NCBI RefSeq assembly: GCF_030161895.1 | Contig: NZ_BSVB01000001.1 | Coordinates: 2,728,001 to 2,792,000, forward strand | Reading direction: 5' to 3' | Source of the DNA: Pseudolysinimonas kribbensis | GTDB lineage: Bacteria > Actinomycetota > Actinomycetes > Actinomycetales > Microbacteriaceae | DNA length: 64,000 bases | In this document: piece after piece, positions 9,581-21,247 of the stretch | Position numbering within the stretch: the stretch's first letter is position 1 | How the letters are laid out: every line of letters begins with the position of its first letter | Made by a program: the position numbers and the translations under genes | The notes under the pieces: model-generated | The model's input: only the letters and a program-made list of their open reading frames with translations | What the model was told of the DNA's origin: nothing | Database searches by the model: none

Positions 9581-10206
9581 TCAGGGCCAGGCCGCGCCGA
9601 GGACCGTCGCCAGCACGAGCACGGCGAGTGCGCTCACCGGCACGATGTTCCACCGCGTCCGCACGCCCGGGCCCTCGACCGCGCCGAGCAGTCCCCGGTC
9701 GCGGTAGCTGCTCCACTGGCGCACGACGAGGGAGCGGGACTGCTCCGCGCCGCCCTCCTCGCGACGCCGGCTGAGCGACAGCGACAGCAGGCTGCGGCGC
9801 GCCCGTCCGAGCTGACTGAACGGGCCGGGGAGGGCGCCGCCCACGCCGTGATGCGCCCGCGCTCCGTGTCGAGGGTCAGCGACCAGCGCGAGTCGATGTC
9901 GCGGATCGCGGCCCACGACACGTCGTGCGTGCGCAGCGGATTGACGACGCGCAGCTCCGCCGGATCCAGCTCGAGCCGCGGCATCCAGAACACCACGACG
10001 GCCGCGACGGCGACGAGCAGGACCGCGGGCGTTCCCCGCAGCAGCACGTCACCGTGTCCGTAGACCACCAGCGACACCTCGACCACGGCGCAGATCGCCA
10101 CCACGAGCCCCGCGAGGACGCGGGAGCCGACGGGATAGAGCACGGTCTCCTGGGGTCCGATCGCCACCCCCACATTCTCGTCCCCGCCACCCGGCGACCC
10201 GACCAC
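9581..10206 (-). CDS. PH-domain (bPH) membrane-anchored protein; one frameshift
   Basis: Restoring one base in the G4 run at 9827-9830 joins two frames into a protein of about 208 residues. It has two N-terminal hydrophobic helices (about residues 30-75), then a bacterial PH-like domain (LELDPAELRVVNPLRTHDVSW, DIDSRWSLTLDTERGR), and a C-terminal helix ALAVLVLATVLG. Such proteins are common single genes in actinobacteria with no settled function. It lies antisense inside the peptide importer operon. The start is uncertain: ATG at 10206, or a GTG about nine codons further in. Confidence 0.7.
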
Positions 10207-10223
10207 CCGAGGGGAACCACCCG

Positions 10224-11897
10224 ATGAGCACGCCGAACCCGGCCCCGACCGCGGACGCCGCGACGCCGATCCTCCAGGTCGAGCGCCTCGACCTGGACTT
10301 CTGGGTCGACGGCGTCTGGTATCCCGCGGCGAAGGGCCTCAGCTACGACGTCAAGGCGGGCGAGGTGCTCGCGATCGTGGGCGAGTCCGGCTCGGGCAAG
10401 AGCTCGAGCTCGATGGCGCTGCTCGGCCTGACCCCGCAGAACGGCCGTGTGGCGGGCAGCGCGAAGCTGGGCGGCAAGGAGCTGATCGGCATCCCGGACG
10501 GCCGGCTGCGCTCCATCCGGGGCAAGGACGTCGCGGTGATCTTCCAGGAGCCCATGACGGCCCTGAACCCCGTGTACACGATCGGGTTCCAGATCGGCGA
10601 GAGCCTGCGCACGCACCTCGACATGACACCGGTCGAGGCGGAGGCCCGGGCCATCGAGCTCCTGACCATGGTCGAGATGCCCACGCCCGAGACGACGGTC
10701 AAGAAGTACCCGCACCAGCTCTCCGGCGGCCAGCGCCAGCGCGCGATGATCGCGATGGCGATCTCGTGCGACCCGCTGCTGCTCATCGCCGACGAGCCGA
10801 CCACCGCGCTCGACGTGACCGTGCAGGCCGAGATCCTCGACCTGATGCGCAACCTCCGTTCGCGGCTGAACAGCGCGATCATCCTGATCACGCACGACAT
10901 GGGGGTCGTCGCCGACCTGGCCGACAAGGTCATCGTCATGAAGGACGGCGCGATCGTCGAGAACGGCACGGTCGACCAGATCTTCGCGCGGCCGACCCAC
11001 CCCTACACGCAGCAGCTCCTCGCGGCGGTGCCGCGTCTGCAGCTGAGCGACCGGGAGGCCGTCACCCTGAGCCGTGGGTCCGATGCCCCGGTGCTGCAGC
11101 TCACCGATGTCGCGATCGAGTACCCGAAGCACGGGCGGGTGCCCGCGTTCCGTGCGGTGGAGGGGTTCACCCTCGACATCCACCCCGGCGAGGTCGTCGG
11201 GCTGGTGGGCGAGTCGGGCTCGGGCAAGACGACGGTCGGGCGGGCATCCGTCGGACTGCTGCCGGTCAAGGAGGGCTCGCTCGTCGTGCAGGGCGTCGAC
11301 CTGGCGACGGTGTCGCGCTCGAAGCTGCGGGAGGTCCGGCGTTCGATCGGCATCGTGTTCCAGGACCCGGGGTCCTCGCTCAACCCGCGCTTCCCGATCG
11401 GCCAGTCGATCGGCGAGCCGCTGCTGCTGTCGAAGACGGCCGAGGGTTCGCAACTCGCCCACCGCGTCGAGGAGCTGCTCGACCAGGTCGAGTTGCCGCG
11501 CAGCTTCCGCAACCGGTACCCGCACGAACTCTCCGGCGGGCAGCGGCAGCGCGTCGGCATCGCTCGCGCGCTCGCGCTGAAACCATCACTGCTCGTCGCC
11601 GACGAGCCCACCTCCGCGCTCGACGTCTCGGTGCAGGCGCGCTTCCTGGACCTGCTGCAGGGTCTGCAGCGGGAGCTCCAGTTCGCGTGCCTGTTCATCA
11701 GTCACGACCTGGCGGTCGTCGACATGCTCGCGCACCGCATCGCGGTCATGAACAAGGGGCACCTCGTCGAGGTGGGCACGCCGGACCAGATCCTGCGGCA
11801 CCCGAAGGACCCGTACACGCAGCGGCTCATCGCCGCGGTGCCGGTGCCCGACCCGACCGAGCAGCGGGAGCGCCGCGAGTCGCGTCGCGTCGCCTGA
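10224..11897 (+). CDS. Fused dual ATP-binding protein of the peptide importer (DppD-DppF fusion)
   Basis: This 557-residue protein holds two complete ABC ATPase domains, so one chain can serve as both cytoplasmic motors. Domain 1 has Walker A GESGSGKSS, signature LSGGQRQRA and Walker B LLLIADEPTT. Domain 2, from about residue 290, has GESGSGKTT, LSGGQRQRV and LLVADEPTS. Each has the oligopeptide-family C-terminal extension (HPYTQQLLAAVP, DPYTQRLIAAVP). The ATG at 10224 follows GAGGGGAACC. It probably belongs to the transcript starting at 4984 despite the antisense gene between. Confidence 0.95.
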   Translation: MSTPNPAPTADAATPILQVERLDLDFWVDGVWYPAAKGLSYDVKAGEVLAIVGESGSGKSSSSMALLGLTPQNGRVAGSAKLGGKELIGIPDGRLRSIRGKDVAVIFQEPMTALNPVYTIGFQIGESLRTHLDMTPVEAEARAIELLTMVEMPTPETTVKKYPHQLSGGQRQRAMIAMAISCDPLLLIADEPTTALDVTVQAEILDLMRNLRSRLNSAIILITHDMGVVADLADKVIVMKDGAIVENGTVDQIFARPTHPYTQQLLAAVPRLQLSDREAVTLSRGSDAPVLQLTDVAIEYPKHGRVPAFRAVEGFTLDIHPGEVVGLVGESGSGKTTVGRASVGLLPVKEGSLVVQGVDLATVSRSKLREVRRSIGIVFQDPGSSLNPRFPIGQSIGEPLLLSKTAEGSQLAHRVEELLDQVELPRSFRNRYPHELSGGQRQRVGIARALALKPSLLVADEPTSALDVSVQARFLDLLQGLQRELQFACLFISHDLAVVDMLAHRIAVMNKGHLVEVGTPDQILRHPKDPYTQRLIAAVPVPDPTEQRERRESRRVA

Positions 11898-11950
11898 GAG
11901 CCGGCCGCTCCCCGCGGGATCCCGGGATCCCGTCGGTAGGGTGGAGCCCC

Positions 11951-13777
11951 GTGGTCAAGCCCGCATCCGGCCTGCTGGTCGTCGCCGCTGCGGCGGTACT
12001 GCTGCTCGGCGGCTGCACGGCCACCCCGTCACCGCTCGTGCGCGGCTCGGCCGTGTCGATCGCGGTCACCGATCCGCTGACCTCGCTCAACGCGGAGACC
12101 TCGTACGGGCGGCAGTCCGACACCAACGCGGCCGTCGCGGCGCTGACGAGCACGGGCTTCGGCTACACCGACGACGCGTACCACGAGGTCGACGACACCT
12201 CGTTCGGCACGGCGTCCGTCGTGAAGCGGGATCCGCTCACCGTGACCTACAGCATCTCGCCCGATGCCCATTGGTCGGATGGCGCCCCGGTCACCCCCGC
12301 CGACCTGCTCCTGGACTGGGCCGCGAACTCCGGGGCGCTCAACACCCCGAAGTTCGACGTGACGCCCTACGTCGATGCCGCGACGGGACGCATCACCCGG
12401 CCGTTCCCCGACGGCACCGTCTGGTTCGACGGTGCCGTCGGAGCCGGACTCGAACGCGTCTCGCGCACGCCGGTGCTCGGCTCCGACCACCGCTCGATCA
12501 CCGTGCAGTTCGACGCGTTCGCGCCGGACTGGAGGACACTGCTGGCACCGGGGCTGCCGGCGCACGTGGTCGCACGGCGGGCGCTCGGGCTGCCGGCTTC
12601 CACCTCCGCCGCCTCCGCCGACAAGCGCGTCGTCGAGGCCGTGCAGAAGAAGGACGTCGACCGGCTCGCCCGCATCGCGCGCACCTGGGACACCGCGTAC
12701 GACCTCGGCGCGACGCCACGGGACCGCGCCCTGCTCGTGTCGTCGGGGCCGTACCGGGTGCGCAGCGTCGCCGCGCAGGCGATCACGCTCGAGGCGAACC
12801 CGAGATACCGCGGCAGCCGAGCGCCCTCGGTGCAGCGGATCGTGCTGCGCGTCATCCCGGATCCGCTCGAGCAGGCGAAGGCGCTGGAGGCCGGAACGGT
12901 CGACATCGTCTCGCCGACGCCGACGGCATCCGTGCTGAAGACGCTCCTCGACGTGCCGGGTGTCACCGTCACGCCGGGCAGCGAGGCGATCTTCGAGCAC
13001 CTCGACCTGCAGCTCGCGGGATCGCGCAACGGCGTGTTCGCGGATGAGCGCGTGCGCCGGGCCTTCCTCGACGTGGTGCCGCGGCAGGAGATCGTCGACC
13101 GGCTCGTCGCGCCCGTGCAGCAGGGCGCGGGGGTGCTGGACTCCTTCGTGCTGCGCCCCGGCTCGGACGGGTACGACGCGGCGATCGCGACGAACGGGTC
13201 GAAGGAGCACCGCACCATGCATCCGGATGCCGCCCGCACGCTGCTCGCGCAGGCCGGCACGCCGAACCCGGCGGTGTGCGTGCTCTACGACCCGGCCAAC
13301 CCGCGCCGGGTCACGGAGTTCCAGCTCATCCGGGCGTCCGCCGCGAAGGCGGGGTTCCAGGTGACCGACTGCTCGAGCAGCGATTGGGCCGACCTCCTCG
13401 GGGTGCCGGGCAGCTACGACGCCTCCCTGTTCGCCTGGGACACGACGCGGCTCGGGGCCGCCGCTGTCGGCGCCGTCTACCGCACCGGTTCGCAGCTGGC
13501 GAACTTCAGCGGGTACTCCGATCCGCAGAGCGACGCCCTCATCGACGCCGCGCGGGCGAGCGACGATCCGGCCGAGCATCGCAAGCTGCTGGCCCGGCTC
13601 GACACCCGACTGTGGGCGGCCGCGTACGGTCTGCCGCTCTTCGCCTACCCGATCGTGACGGCCGTGGACGGCACCGTCACGGGGGTGACCCGCTCGCCGC
13701 TGAGGGCCGGCGTGTTCTGGAACGCCTGGGCCTGGAAGCCGGCCTCGCCGAGCCCCGAGCCGACCCGCACCGGCTGA
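11951..13777 (+). CDS. Second ABC family 5 substrate-binding lipoprotein
   Basis: A 608-residue lipoprotein starting at GTG 11951: VVKPASGLLVVAAAAVLLLGGC, lipobox LGGC. It shares architecture and motifs with the 4984 binding protein (HWSDGAPVTPADLLLDW, FEHLDLQL, VPRQEIVDRL, FWNAWAWKP), so the two are paralogues. It sits 53 bp after the ATPase gene, giving the importer two binding proteins with possibly different ligands. Compared with the first it is richer in Arg and Ala and poorer in Lys, so divergence looks old. Confidence 0.92.
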   Translation: MVKPASGLLVVAAAAVLLLGGCTATPSPLVRGSAVSIAVTDPLTSLNAETSYGRQSDTNAAVAALTSTGFGYTDDAYHEVDDTSFGTASVVKRDPLTVTYSISPDAHWSDGAPVTPADLLLDWAANSGALNTPKFDVTPYVDAATGRITRPFPDGTVWFDGAVGAGLERVSRTPVLGSDHRSITVQFDAFAPDWRTLLAPGLPAHVVARRALGLPASTSAASADKRVVEAVQKKDVDRLARIARTWDTAYDLGATPRDRALLVSSGPYRVRSVAAQAITLEANPRYRGSRAPSVQRIVLRVIPDPLEQAKALEAGTVDIVSPTPTASVLKTLLDVPGVTVTPGSEAIFEHLDLQLAGSRNGVFADERVRRAFLDVVPRQEIVDRLVAPVQQGAGVLDSFVLRPGSDGYDAAIATNGSKEHRTMHPDAARTLLAQAGTPNPAVCVLYDPANPRRVTEFQLIRASAAKAGFQVTDCSSSDWADLLGVPGSYDASLFAWDTTRLGAAAVGAVYRTGSQLANFSGYSDPQSDALIDAARASDDPAEHRKLLARLDTRLWAAAYGLPLFAYPIVTAVDGTVTGVTRSPLRAGVFWNAWAWKPASPSPEPTRTG

Positions 13778-13858
13778 ACTCCGCCGCTCCCGGTAGAATC
13801 GCCGTCGGCGTCGCCTTCCGATCGCCGATCCCCTTATCTTCCCTTCCGAGGTGCTGCC

Positions 13859-15876
<2,018 letters not shown>

Positions 15877-15880
<4 letters not shown>

Positions 15881-16381
15881 CGATCATCTCGCGCACCGGG
15901 CGCACACCAGCGGCGGCGGGCGCCCTGGTCCTTGCGGCGCTCGTCCTCTCCGGCTGCAGCCTCATCCCGCATCCGGGCGGCGGCTCCTCCCCGGTTCCGA
16001 CGGCAAGAGCGGCGGCATCTCGATCCCCGGCGTCGGCTCGATCGGCACCGGCAAGCTGCCGTCGGACTGGCCGGCATCGGTGCCCGTCATCCACGGCGAC
16101 GTGCTCTTCGGCGCCGCGGCCGGCAACGCCAAGACGACCGATGGACGCATCTGGAACGCGACGATCAAGGTCTCGGGCGCCGGCGACTACGGCAAGATCT
16201 CGTCGCAGCTGAAGGGTGCGGGCTTCGCCGTCGACACCGAGCCGGATCCCGGCGATGCCGAGGAGGCACGGGCACGTTCCTCAAGGATCCCGACGCGGTG
16301 CTCGTCGTCGTCACCAAAGCCGACGACAAGACCGGCTGGGTCGCGAATTACACGGTCACCGAGTCGCAGGGATCCCGGTGA
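15877..16381 (+). CDS. Small lipoprotein of unknown function; two frameshifts
   Basis: The ATG at 15877 opens a signal peptide ending LVLAALVLSGC (lipobox LSGC). Restoring one C at 15989-15992 and one G at 16265-16266 gives a 168-residue secreted lipoprotein. Its mature part reads GGISIPGVGSIGTGKLPSDW, then VPVIHGDVLFGAAAG and ends VTESQGSR. I do not recognise a domain. Similar small lipoproteins are common in Microbacteriaceae. The second frame repair involves a run of only three G, so it is less certain than the first. Confidence 0.65.
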
Positions 16382-16406
16382 CCGTCTCGGACGGCACGGG
16401 TGTTGA

Positions 16407-17664
16407 TCAGAACAGCTTCTCGGCGAGGTAGCCGCCCCGCTGGGGCGCGGCCGGCGTGAAGAACAGCCCCGAGCCGATGTGGGCGATGTACTCGTTGAGC
16501 CGGTCCGATGAGCCGAGCCGGCGCTGCAGCGCGAGGAAGTGCTCCGGGTCGTTCTGATACGAGATGAACAGCAGGCCGGCGTCGAGCACGCCGAACTGGT
16601 TGATGCCGTCGGTGTAGTTGTAGCCGCGACGCAGGATCTTCAGCCCCCGTTGTTCTCGTGCGCCGCGAGCGCCACGTGCGACGTGTCGGAGATCACGAGC
16701 TCGCCCGCCGCGTCCTTCTTCCCGAAGTCGGGCGTGTCGTGCTCGGCGTGCCCGGTGAGCGGCTGTCCCTCGACCTTCCCGCGGCCGAAGACGCGCTGCT
16801 GGTCGCGGATCTCGTCGGAGTCCCAGTTCTCGATGTTCATCTGGATCTTGCGCACCACCTGGTAGCTGCCGCCGCGCGCCCAGCCCGGCTCGTCGTCGCG
16901 GGCCCAGACGAATCGCTCGAAGTCGGGGTCGTCGGTGATGTTGCGGGTGCCGTCCTTGAAGCCCAGGAGGTTGCGCGGCGTCTTCTGGCCGGTGCCCGCC
17001 GACGCGCGCCCGAATCCGAGCACCGTCCAACGGGTGGATGCCGTGGGCTGCGCCATCCGCGCGAGGTCGCGCACGGCGTGATACGCCACCTGCGGGTCGT
17101 CGGCGCACGCCTGGACGCTCAGGTCGCCCCCGCTGATCCCCGACTGGAGGCGGTCGCTCGGCAGGTCGGGCAGCGGCCGCAGATGCCGCGGCCTCCGGTC
17201 GCCGAGGCCGAACCGCTCGTCGAAGACGCCCGGTCCGAGTCCGACCGTCACCGTGAGCCCCGCCGGTGCGAGGTCGAGGGCCTCGCCGGTGTCGGGTGCC
17301 ACGGCATCCGGTCGCGCCGGCTCGACGGCCCCGACCGTGCGCCCCGCCATGACCTGCGCGATCGCGCCGGACCAGCGCGCGAGCAGCACCTGCAGGTCCT
17401 GGCGCGCGTCGCTGGCCAGGTCGAACGTCATGAAGACCGTGTAGCGCTGCGGCGGCGTCTGGATGCCGGCCTGATGCGCCTGGTCGTAGAAGGGGAAGCT
17501 GCGGGTGAGGTCGATGACCTCCTCGTCGTGGTTCTGCACGGCGTTCGCGATCGCCATCCCCCGACGCCCGCCGCGGCGCCGACGACGAGACCGCCGCCGG
17601 CCGCCCCGAGGAGCAGCCCGCGGCGGGACAGGCCGGAGGACCGGTCGCGATCGCTCGACGTCAC
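16407..17664 (-). CDS. efeB: Deferrochelatase/peroxidase EfeB (Dyp-type, Tat-exported); two frameshifts
   Basis: EfeB is the periplasm-facing haem peroxidase of the EfeUOB iron system. The GTG at 17664 overlaps the efeO stop (GTGA). A twin-arginine signal is visible: SRRGLLLGAAGGGLVVGAAAG. The Dyp motif GFKDGTRN is present, about two thirds in. One base is missing at 17558-17562 (C5 on the plus strand) just after the signal peptide, and one at 16644-16648 before LKILRRGYNY. Restored length is 419 residues, normal for the family. Last gene of the efeUOB operon. Confidence 0.93.
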
Positions 17665-18864
17665 GCGGTGGCGACCTTCTCGGCGATCTTGGAGAGGGGG
17701 TCTGCAGCGACTGCACCAGCCGGCTCAGCTGCCCCGCATCCGCGGCCCTGGTGGCCGCGTCGTAGACCTTGTAGCCGCCCGCCTGGCCCGGGTCGCGGTA
17801 GGCGTCCAGCGCCGCGTTCACCTTGTCGAACTGGGCGGCGACCTGCTTCGTCAGGCCCGCGTCGATCTTCGTCAGACCCGGCCGGAGGTAGGCGAACGCC
17901 TGCTGCGCGCCCTCGACGTTGGCGGCGAAGTCGACGATGTCGAGGTGGCTGTAGAGCTCCTCCTCGCCCGTGATCTTGTTCGCCTGCACCTCGTCGAGGA
18001 GGTCGGCGGCGCCGTTGGCGAGGTCCTCGGGCTTGTACGTGAGACCCTTGGCGAGCGCGGCGAGCTTCGTGACGTTGGCGGTGAGCTCCGCGGCCTGCGC
18101 CCGCGTGTTCGCGGTGATGCCCGTGGTCCAGAGGTCGCGCTCGACGGCGTGGAATCCGTGCCAGCCGACCGCGGGGTCGAGGTTCGATGCGCGCATGTCG
18201 ATGAGGTAGTCGAGGTTGCCCGTGTTGTCGGTCGGGCCGGTGCCGGGCAGCAGGAAGCCGTCGACATCCGACTCGACCTTCTCGTAGAACGGGCGCGCCA
18301 GGGCGTACGCCGCCTTGGCCGCGTCCACGTCGCCCGAATCGACGGCCTTCTGCAGCGCCGCGACCGCCGTGGTCATGTCGGAGAGCACGCCCGCGACGTA
18401 CCGCGCGTAGCCCTGGGTGCCCTTCGTGAGCAGCGCGGAGGCGCTGCCGCCGGGGTCGACGCGGCCTTGCCGGTGACCCGGAAGTCCTGCAGCTCCTTCT
18501 CCGCGCCGGGGCAGTACACCTGGTAGGTGCCGCCACCGAGGGTCAGCGTGAGGCTCGTGGGCTTGAGACCCGGGGCGAGGTTCTCCTTCTCGCCGATGAT
18601 GCGCTGATCGCTCAGCAGCTCGACCTCGGTGATCGCCGTCGAGCTGGAGTTCTTGATCGTGAAGGTCACGGGGCCGGCGGCGGCGGTGCTCGCGTCGAGC
18701 ATGCAGGCGTCGCCCGACCCGCCGCTGGTCAGCGTGATCGTCACCTGCGCGGCACCGTGCGACCTGGAGGCGCCGCCCGGGGTGGCGGCCGAACAGCCGG
18801 CCAGGGCGATCGCGAGGCCGACGATGCCGGCCGCGGTCGAGACGATGGCCTTAGTGGGTCGCAT
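17661..18864 (-). CDS. efeO: Iron uptake lipoprotein EfeO (cupredoxin plus M75 domain); two frameshifts
   Basis: EfeO binds iron outside the membrane and passes it to EfeU. The ATG at 18864 starts a lipoprotein signal (IVGLAIALAGC). A cupredoxin-like domain occupies about residues 35-130 (CMLDASTAAAGPVTFTIKN). The M75-like imelysin domain carries the HxxE metal motif in GWHGFHAVERDLW. Missing bases at 18452-18455 and 17696-17700 restore 401 residues ending SKIAEKVATA. It overlaps efeU by 14 bp and efeB by 4 bp, so the three genes are coupled. Confidence 0.93.
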
Positions 18865-20407
18865 GGAGGCTGGTCCTGTTCTGTGCGGCGGTCAGGGGAG
18901 AGGCGGGCGGGCGACCGGATGCCGGGGTCGCGGCCTCGCGCCGGTCGCGTCGGAACGAGCGCAGCGCGAACGCCGCGAGCACGAGGGCCGCGACGACGAG
19001 CGCGGCGGGCACCTGGGCGCCCCACAGGCGCTGCTCGGCGATCGCGGCGGTCCGGGAGGCGCCGGCGGCGGCGACGGCGGCGTCGGAGGCGCGCCAGTTC
19101 TCGCCGCCGGAGACCGAGAACGTGCGGGGCGTGCTGAGACCCCCGCCCGAGAGCGTCACGACGCGGGTCTGCTGCTGCGATGCGTCGAGCAGGGCGCCGT
19201 CCGCCGCGCGCACCGACCGCGTCGTCGCGGCGCTCCAGGTCGCCCGGTACGGCCCGGGCGCGCGGTTCGCGTCGACGCCGACCGGGAGGCGACCGCCGTT
19301 CTGCGTCGCGAGGGCGGTGCGGCTGAGCGTGGCCGGCCCCGCCGCCGGATCGGTGGACCTCAGGGTCCACGTGGTGACGCCGTCCCGGGTGACCGATGCC
19401 GACGCGGGGAGGGTGACCCGTCGCTCGTGGCCACCGGACGTCTCGACGATCGAGTCGCCCGACATCCGGACCTCGCCGCCCTGCGCCAGCGCGAGCGGAC
19501 GATTCGCAGGCTGGAGTGCGAGCGGCGCTACGACGGCCGCGCCGGCGGCGATCGCGATCGCCGCGATCGCGATGCCGAGCTGCAGGCGACGGGCGCCGCC
19601 GCTGCGCGGCCGGAGCGCTGCCGGCCAGAACATGAACAACGCCATGGGCACGAGGTAGGCGACCCAGCCGACGACCTCGATGAGTCGCGGGTCGGCCGGG
19701 ATGCCGAGCACCCCGGTAATGAGCGCCGCCTGGATCGACCCGTTGGGGGCGAGCCAGCCGAGGTCGAGGGTGCGCTGCTGACCGGCGACGATCCAGCCCG
19801 CCTCGTGCGCCGTGCGCAGCATCGTGAGCACGAGACCGGCGGCGACGAGGATGAGGAAGACGCCCGTGTAGCGGAAGAACCGACCCAGATCGAGCCGGAT
19901 GCCGCCCTGATAGATGCCGACGCCGATACCCGCGGAGACGAGCACGCCGATGACGGCGCCGACGGCGGCGAGCGAGGCGTCGGTGGAGGCCTGGAACGTC
20001 GCGAGCAGGAAGACGCTCGTCTCGAAGCCCTCCTTGAGCACGGCCAGGAACGCCATACCCGCGAGGGCCCACGCCGTGCCCTCGCGCAGCGCCTGGCCGG
20101 CCTCCGCCTCGAGCTCCTTCTTCATGCCGCGGGCGTGATGCGCCATCCACACGATCATCGACGTGACGAAGAAGACGGCGACGAGGCCGATGATCGACTC
20201 CATCCCCTCCTGCGCGGCCTGGGGGAGCGACTGCTCGATCACGGTGAGCACGACGCCCACGGCGACGCTCGCGACGAGGGCGGCGGCGACCCCGATCCAC
20301 ATCGGCAGGAGCGATTTGCCGTTGCGCTTCAGGAACGCGGCGATGATGCCGACGATGAGCGCCGCCTCGAGGCCCTCACGCAGGCCGATGACGAGGGTAG
20401 CGAGCAC
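18851..20407 (-). CDS. efeU: Iron permease EfeU (FTR1 family) with long C-terminal extension
   Basis: EfeU is the membrane channel of the system. Both REGLE-type motifs are present, GLREGLEAA at the N-terminus and LKEGFETSVF near residue 145. Seven helices fill about residues 1-285. Classical EfeU proteins end near 280 residues. This one has 518, with a further hydrophobic segment, a soluble region of about 150 residues rich in Thr and Ser, and a final helix (VPAALVVAALVLAAFAL). The GTG start at 20407 lies 33 bp from a DtxR-like palindrome. Confidence 0.93.
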   Translation of the reverse strand: MLATLVIGLREGLEAALIVGIIAAFLKRNGKSLLPMWIGVAAALVASVAVGVVLTVIEQSLPQAAQEGMESIIGLVAVFFVTSMIVWMAHHARGMKKELEAEAGQALREGTAWALAGMAFLAVLKEGFETSVFLLATFQASTDASLAAVGAVIGVLVSAGIGVGIYQGGIRLDLGRFFRYTGVFLILVAAGLVLTMLRTAHEAGWIVAGQQRTLDLGWLAPNGSIQAALITGVLGIPADPRLIEVVGWVAYLVPMALFMFWPAALRPRSGGARRLQLGIAIAAIAIAAGAAVVAPLALQPANRPLALAQGGEVRMSGDSIVETSGGHERRVTLPASASVTRDGVTTWTLRSTDPAAGPATLSRTALATQNGGRLPVGVDANRAPGPYRATWSAATTRSVRAADGALLDASQQQTRVVTLSGGGLSTPRTFSVSGGENWRASDAAVAAAGASRTAAIAEQRLWGAQVPAALVVAALVLAAFALRSFRRDRREAATPASGRPPASPLTAAQNRTSLHATH

Positions 20408-20439
20408 GCGGAGCAGTCCTGAGATCGGTTCGGGAGTTC

Positions 20440-20457
20440 GGTAAGGCTATCCTTACC
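20440..20457. promoter_or_regulatory. DtxR/IdeR-like iron box upstream of efeU
   Basis: GGTAAGG-CTAT-CCTTACC is a perfect 7-bp-arm dyad of 18 bp. It resembles the actinobacterial iron-box consensus TTAGGTTAGSCTAACCTAA in its AAGGCTAnCCTT core. Its position 33-50 bp upstream of the efeU start suits iron-dependent repression of efeUOB. Confidence 0.75.
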
Positions 20458-20506
20458 AACAATTCGACTGTAGACGGCCGCGGCTATGGTGTCCAGCGGA
20501 GGTCGG

Positions 20507-20899
20507 ATGAGCGAGCAGGCAGGCCACGTGCGGAGCACGGCGCCGGGGGCGGGTGCGGTCATCGTCTCCTGCGTCTTCGCGCTCGTCATCGCCGGGATCG
20601 CGGGCGTCGTGACGACCTTCACCCACGCCCAGCTGGCACCCTGGGGCCTCATCGCGGGGCTGGCGGTCGCCCTCGTGCTGGTGCTCGGGCTCCGGCTGGT
20701 GTTCGACAGCCGCGTCGTCGGCGCGGCCGCCGGGCTCGGATTCGTGGCGGGCACCGTGCTGCTCGCGTTCCCCGCCGCCGGCTCGCCGATGTTCGCGCTG
20801 ACCGACGCGATCGGGTGGGTCTGGGCCCTCGGACCGGCCGTGCTGGCGCTCGTCGCGATCGTCGTCCCCTGGCCCGGAACACTCACGAGACGGCCATAG
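20507..20899 (+). CDS. Small membrane protein, unknown function
   Basis: A 130-residue protein with four hydrophobic segments ([72 protein letters not shown]). The ATG at 20507 is favoured over the one at 20486 because AGCGGAGG lies at 20495-20502. It ends 10 bp before fdxA and probably shares its transcript. It resembles the DUF6113-type proteins often found beside fdxA/dapC in Microbacteriaceae, a recollection I could not check. Confidence 0.7.
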   Translation: MSEQAGHVRSTAPGAGAVIVSCVFALVIAGIAGVVTTFTHAQLAPWGLIAGLAVALVLVLGLRLVFDSRVVGAAAGLGFVAGTVLLAFPAAGSPMFALTDAIGWVWALGPAVLALVAIVVPWPGTLTRRP

Positions 20900-20909
20900 A
20901 ATCGATGAC

Positions 20910-21236
20910 GTGACCTACGTCATCGCCCTCCCCTGCGTGGATGTCAAGGACCGCGCCTGCATCGACGAGTGCCCCGTCGACTGCATCTACGAGGGCGACC
21001 GGATGCTCTACATCCACCCCGACGAGTGCGTCGACTGCGGTGCATGCGAACCGGTCTGCCCCGTCGAGGCGATCTTCTACGAGGACGACCTGCCCGAGCA
21101 GTGGTCCGACTACTACAAGGCCAACGTCGAGTTCTTCGACGAGGTCGGCGTCGGCTCCCCGGGCGGGGCCGCGAAGATCGGTGTGATCGCCGGCGACCAC
21201 CCGGTCGTCAGCGCCCTGCCGCCGCAGAGCCACTGA
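20910..21236 (+). CDS. fdxA: 7Fe ferredoxin FdxA (3Fe-4S plus 4Fe-4S)
   Basis: A 108-residue electron carrier. Cysteines at 9, 17, 21, 25, 40, 43, 46 and 50 match the actinobacterial 7Fe ferredoxin pattern ([14 protein letters not shown] and [16 protein letters not shown]). The GTG start at 20910 gives the family-typical [12 protein letters not shown]. It lies 11 bp upstream of dapC, a common actinobacterial neighbourhood. Confidence 0.96.
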   Translation: MTYVIALPCVDVKDRACIDECPVDCIYEGDRMLYIHPDECVDCGACEPVCPVEAIFYEDDLPEQWSDYYKANVEFFDEVGVGSPGGAAKIGVIAGDHPVVSALPPQSH

Positions 21237-21247
21237 GCCCCGGCGTC

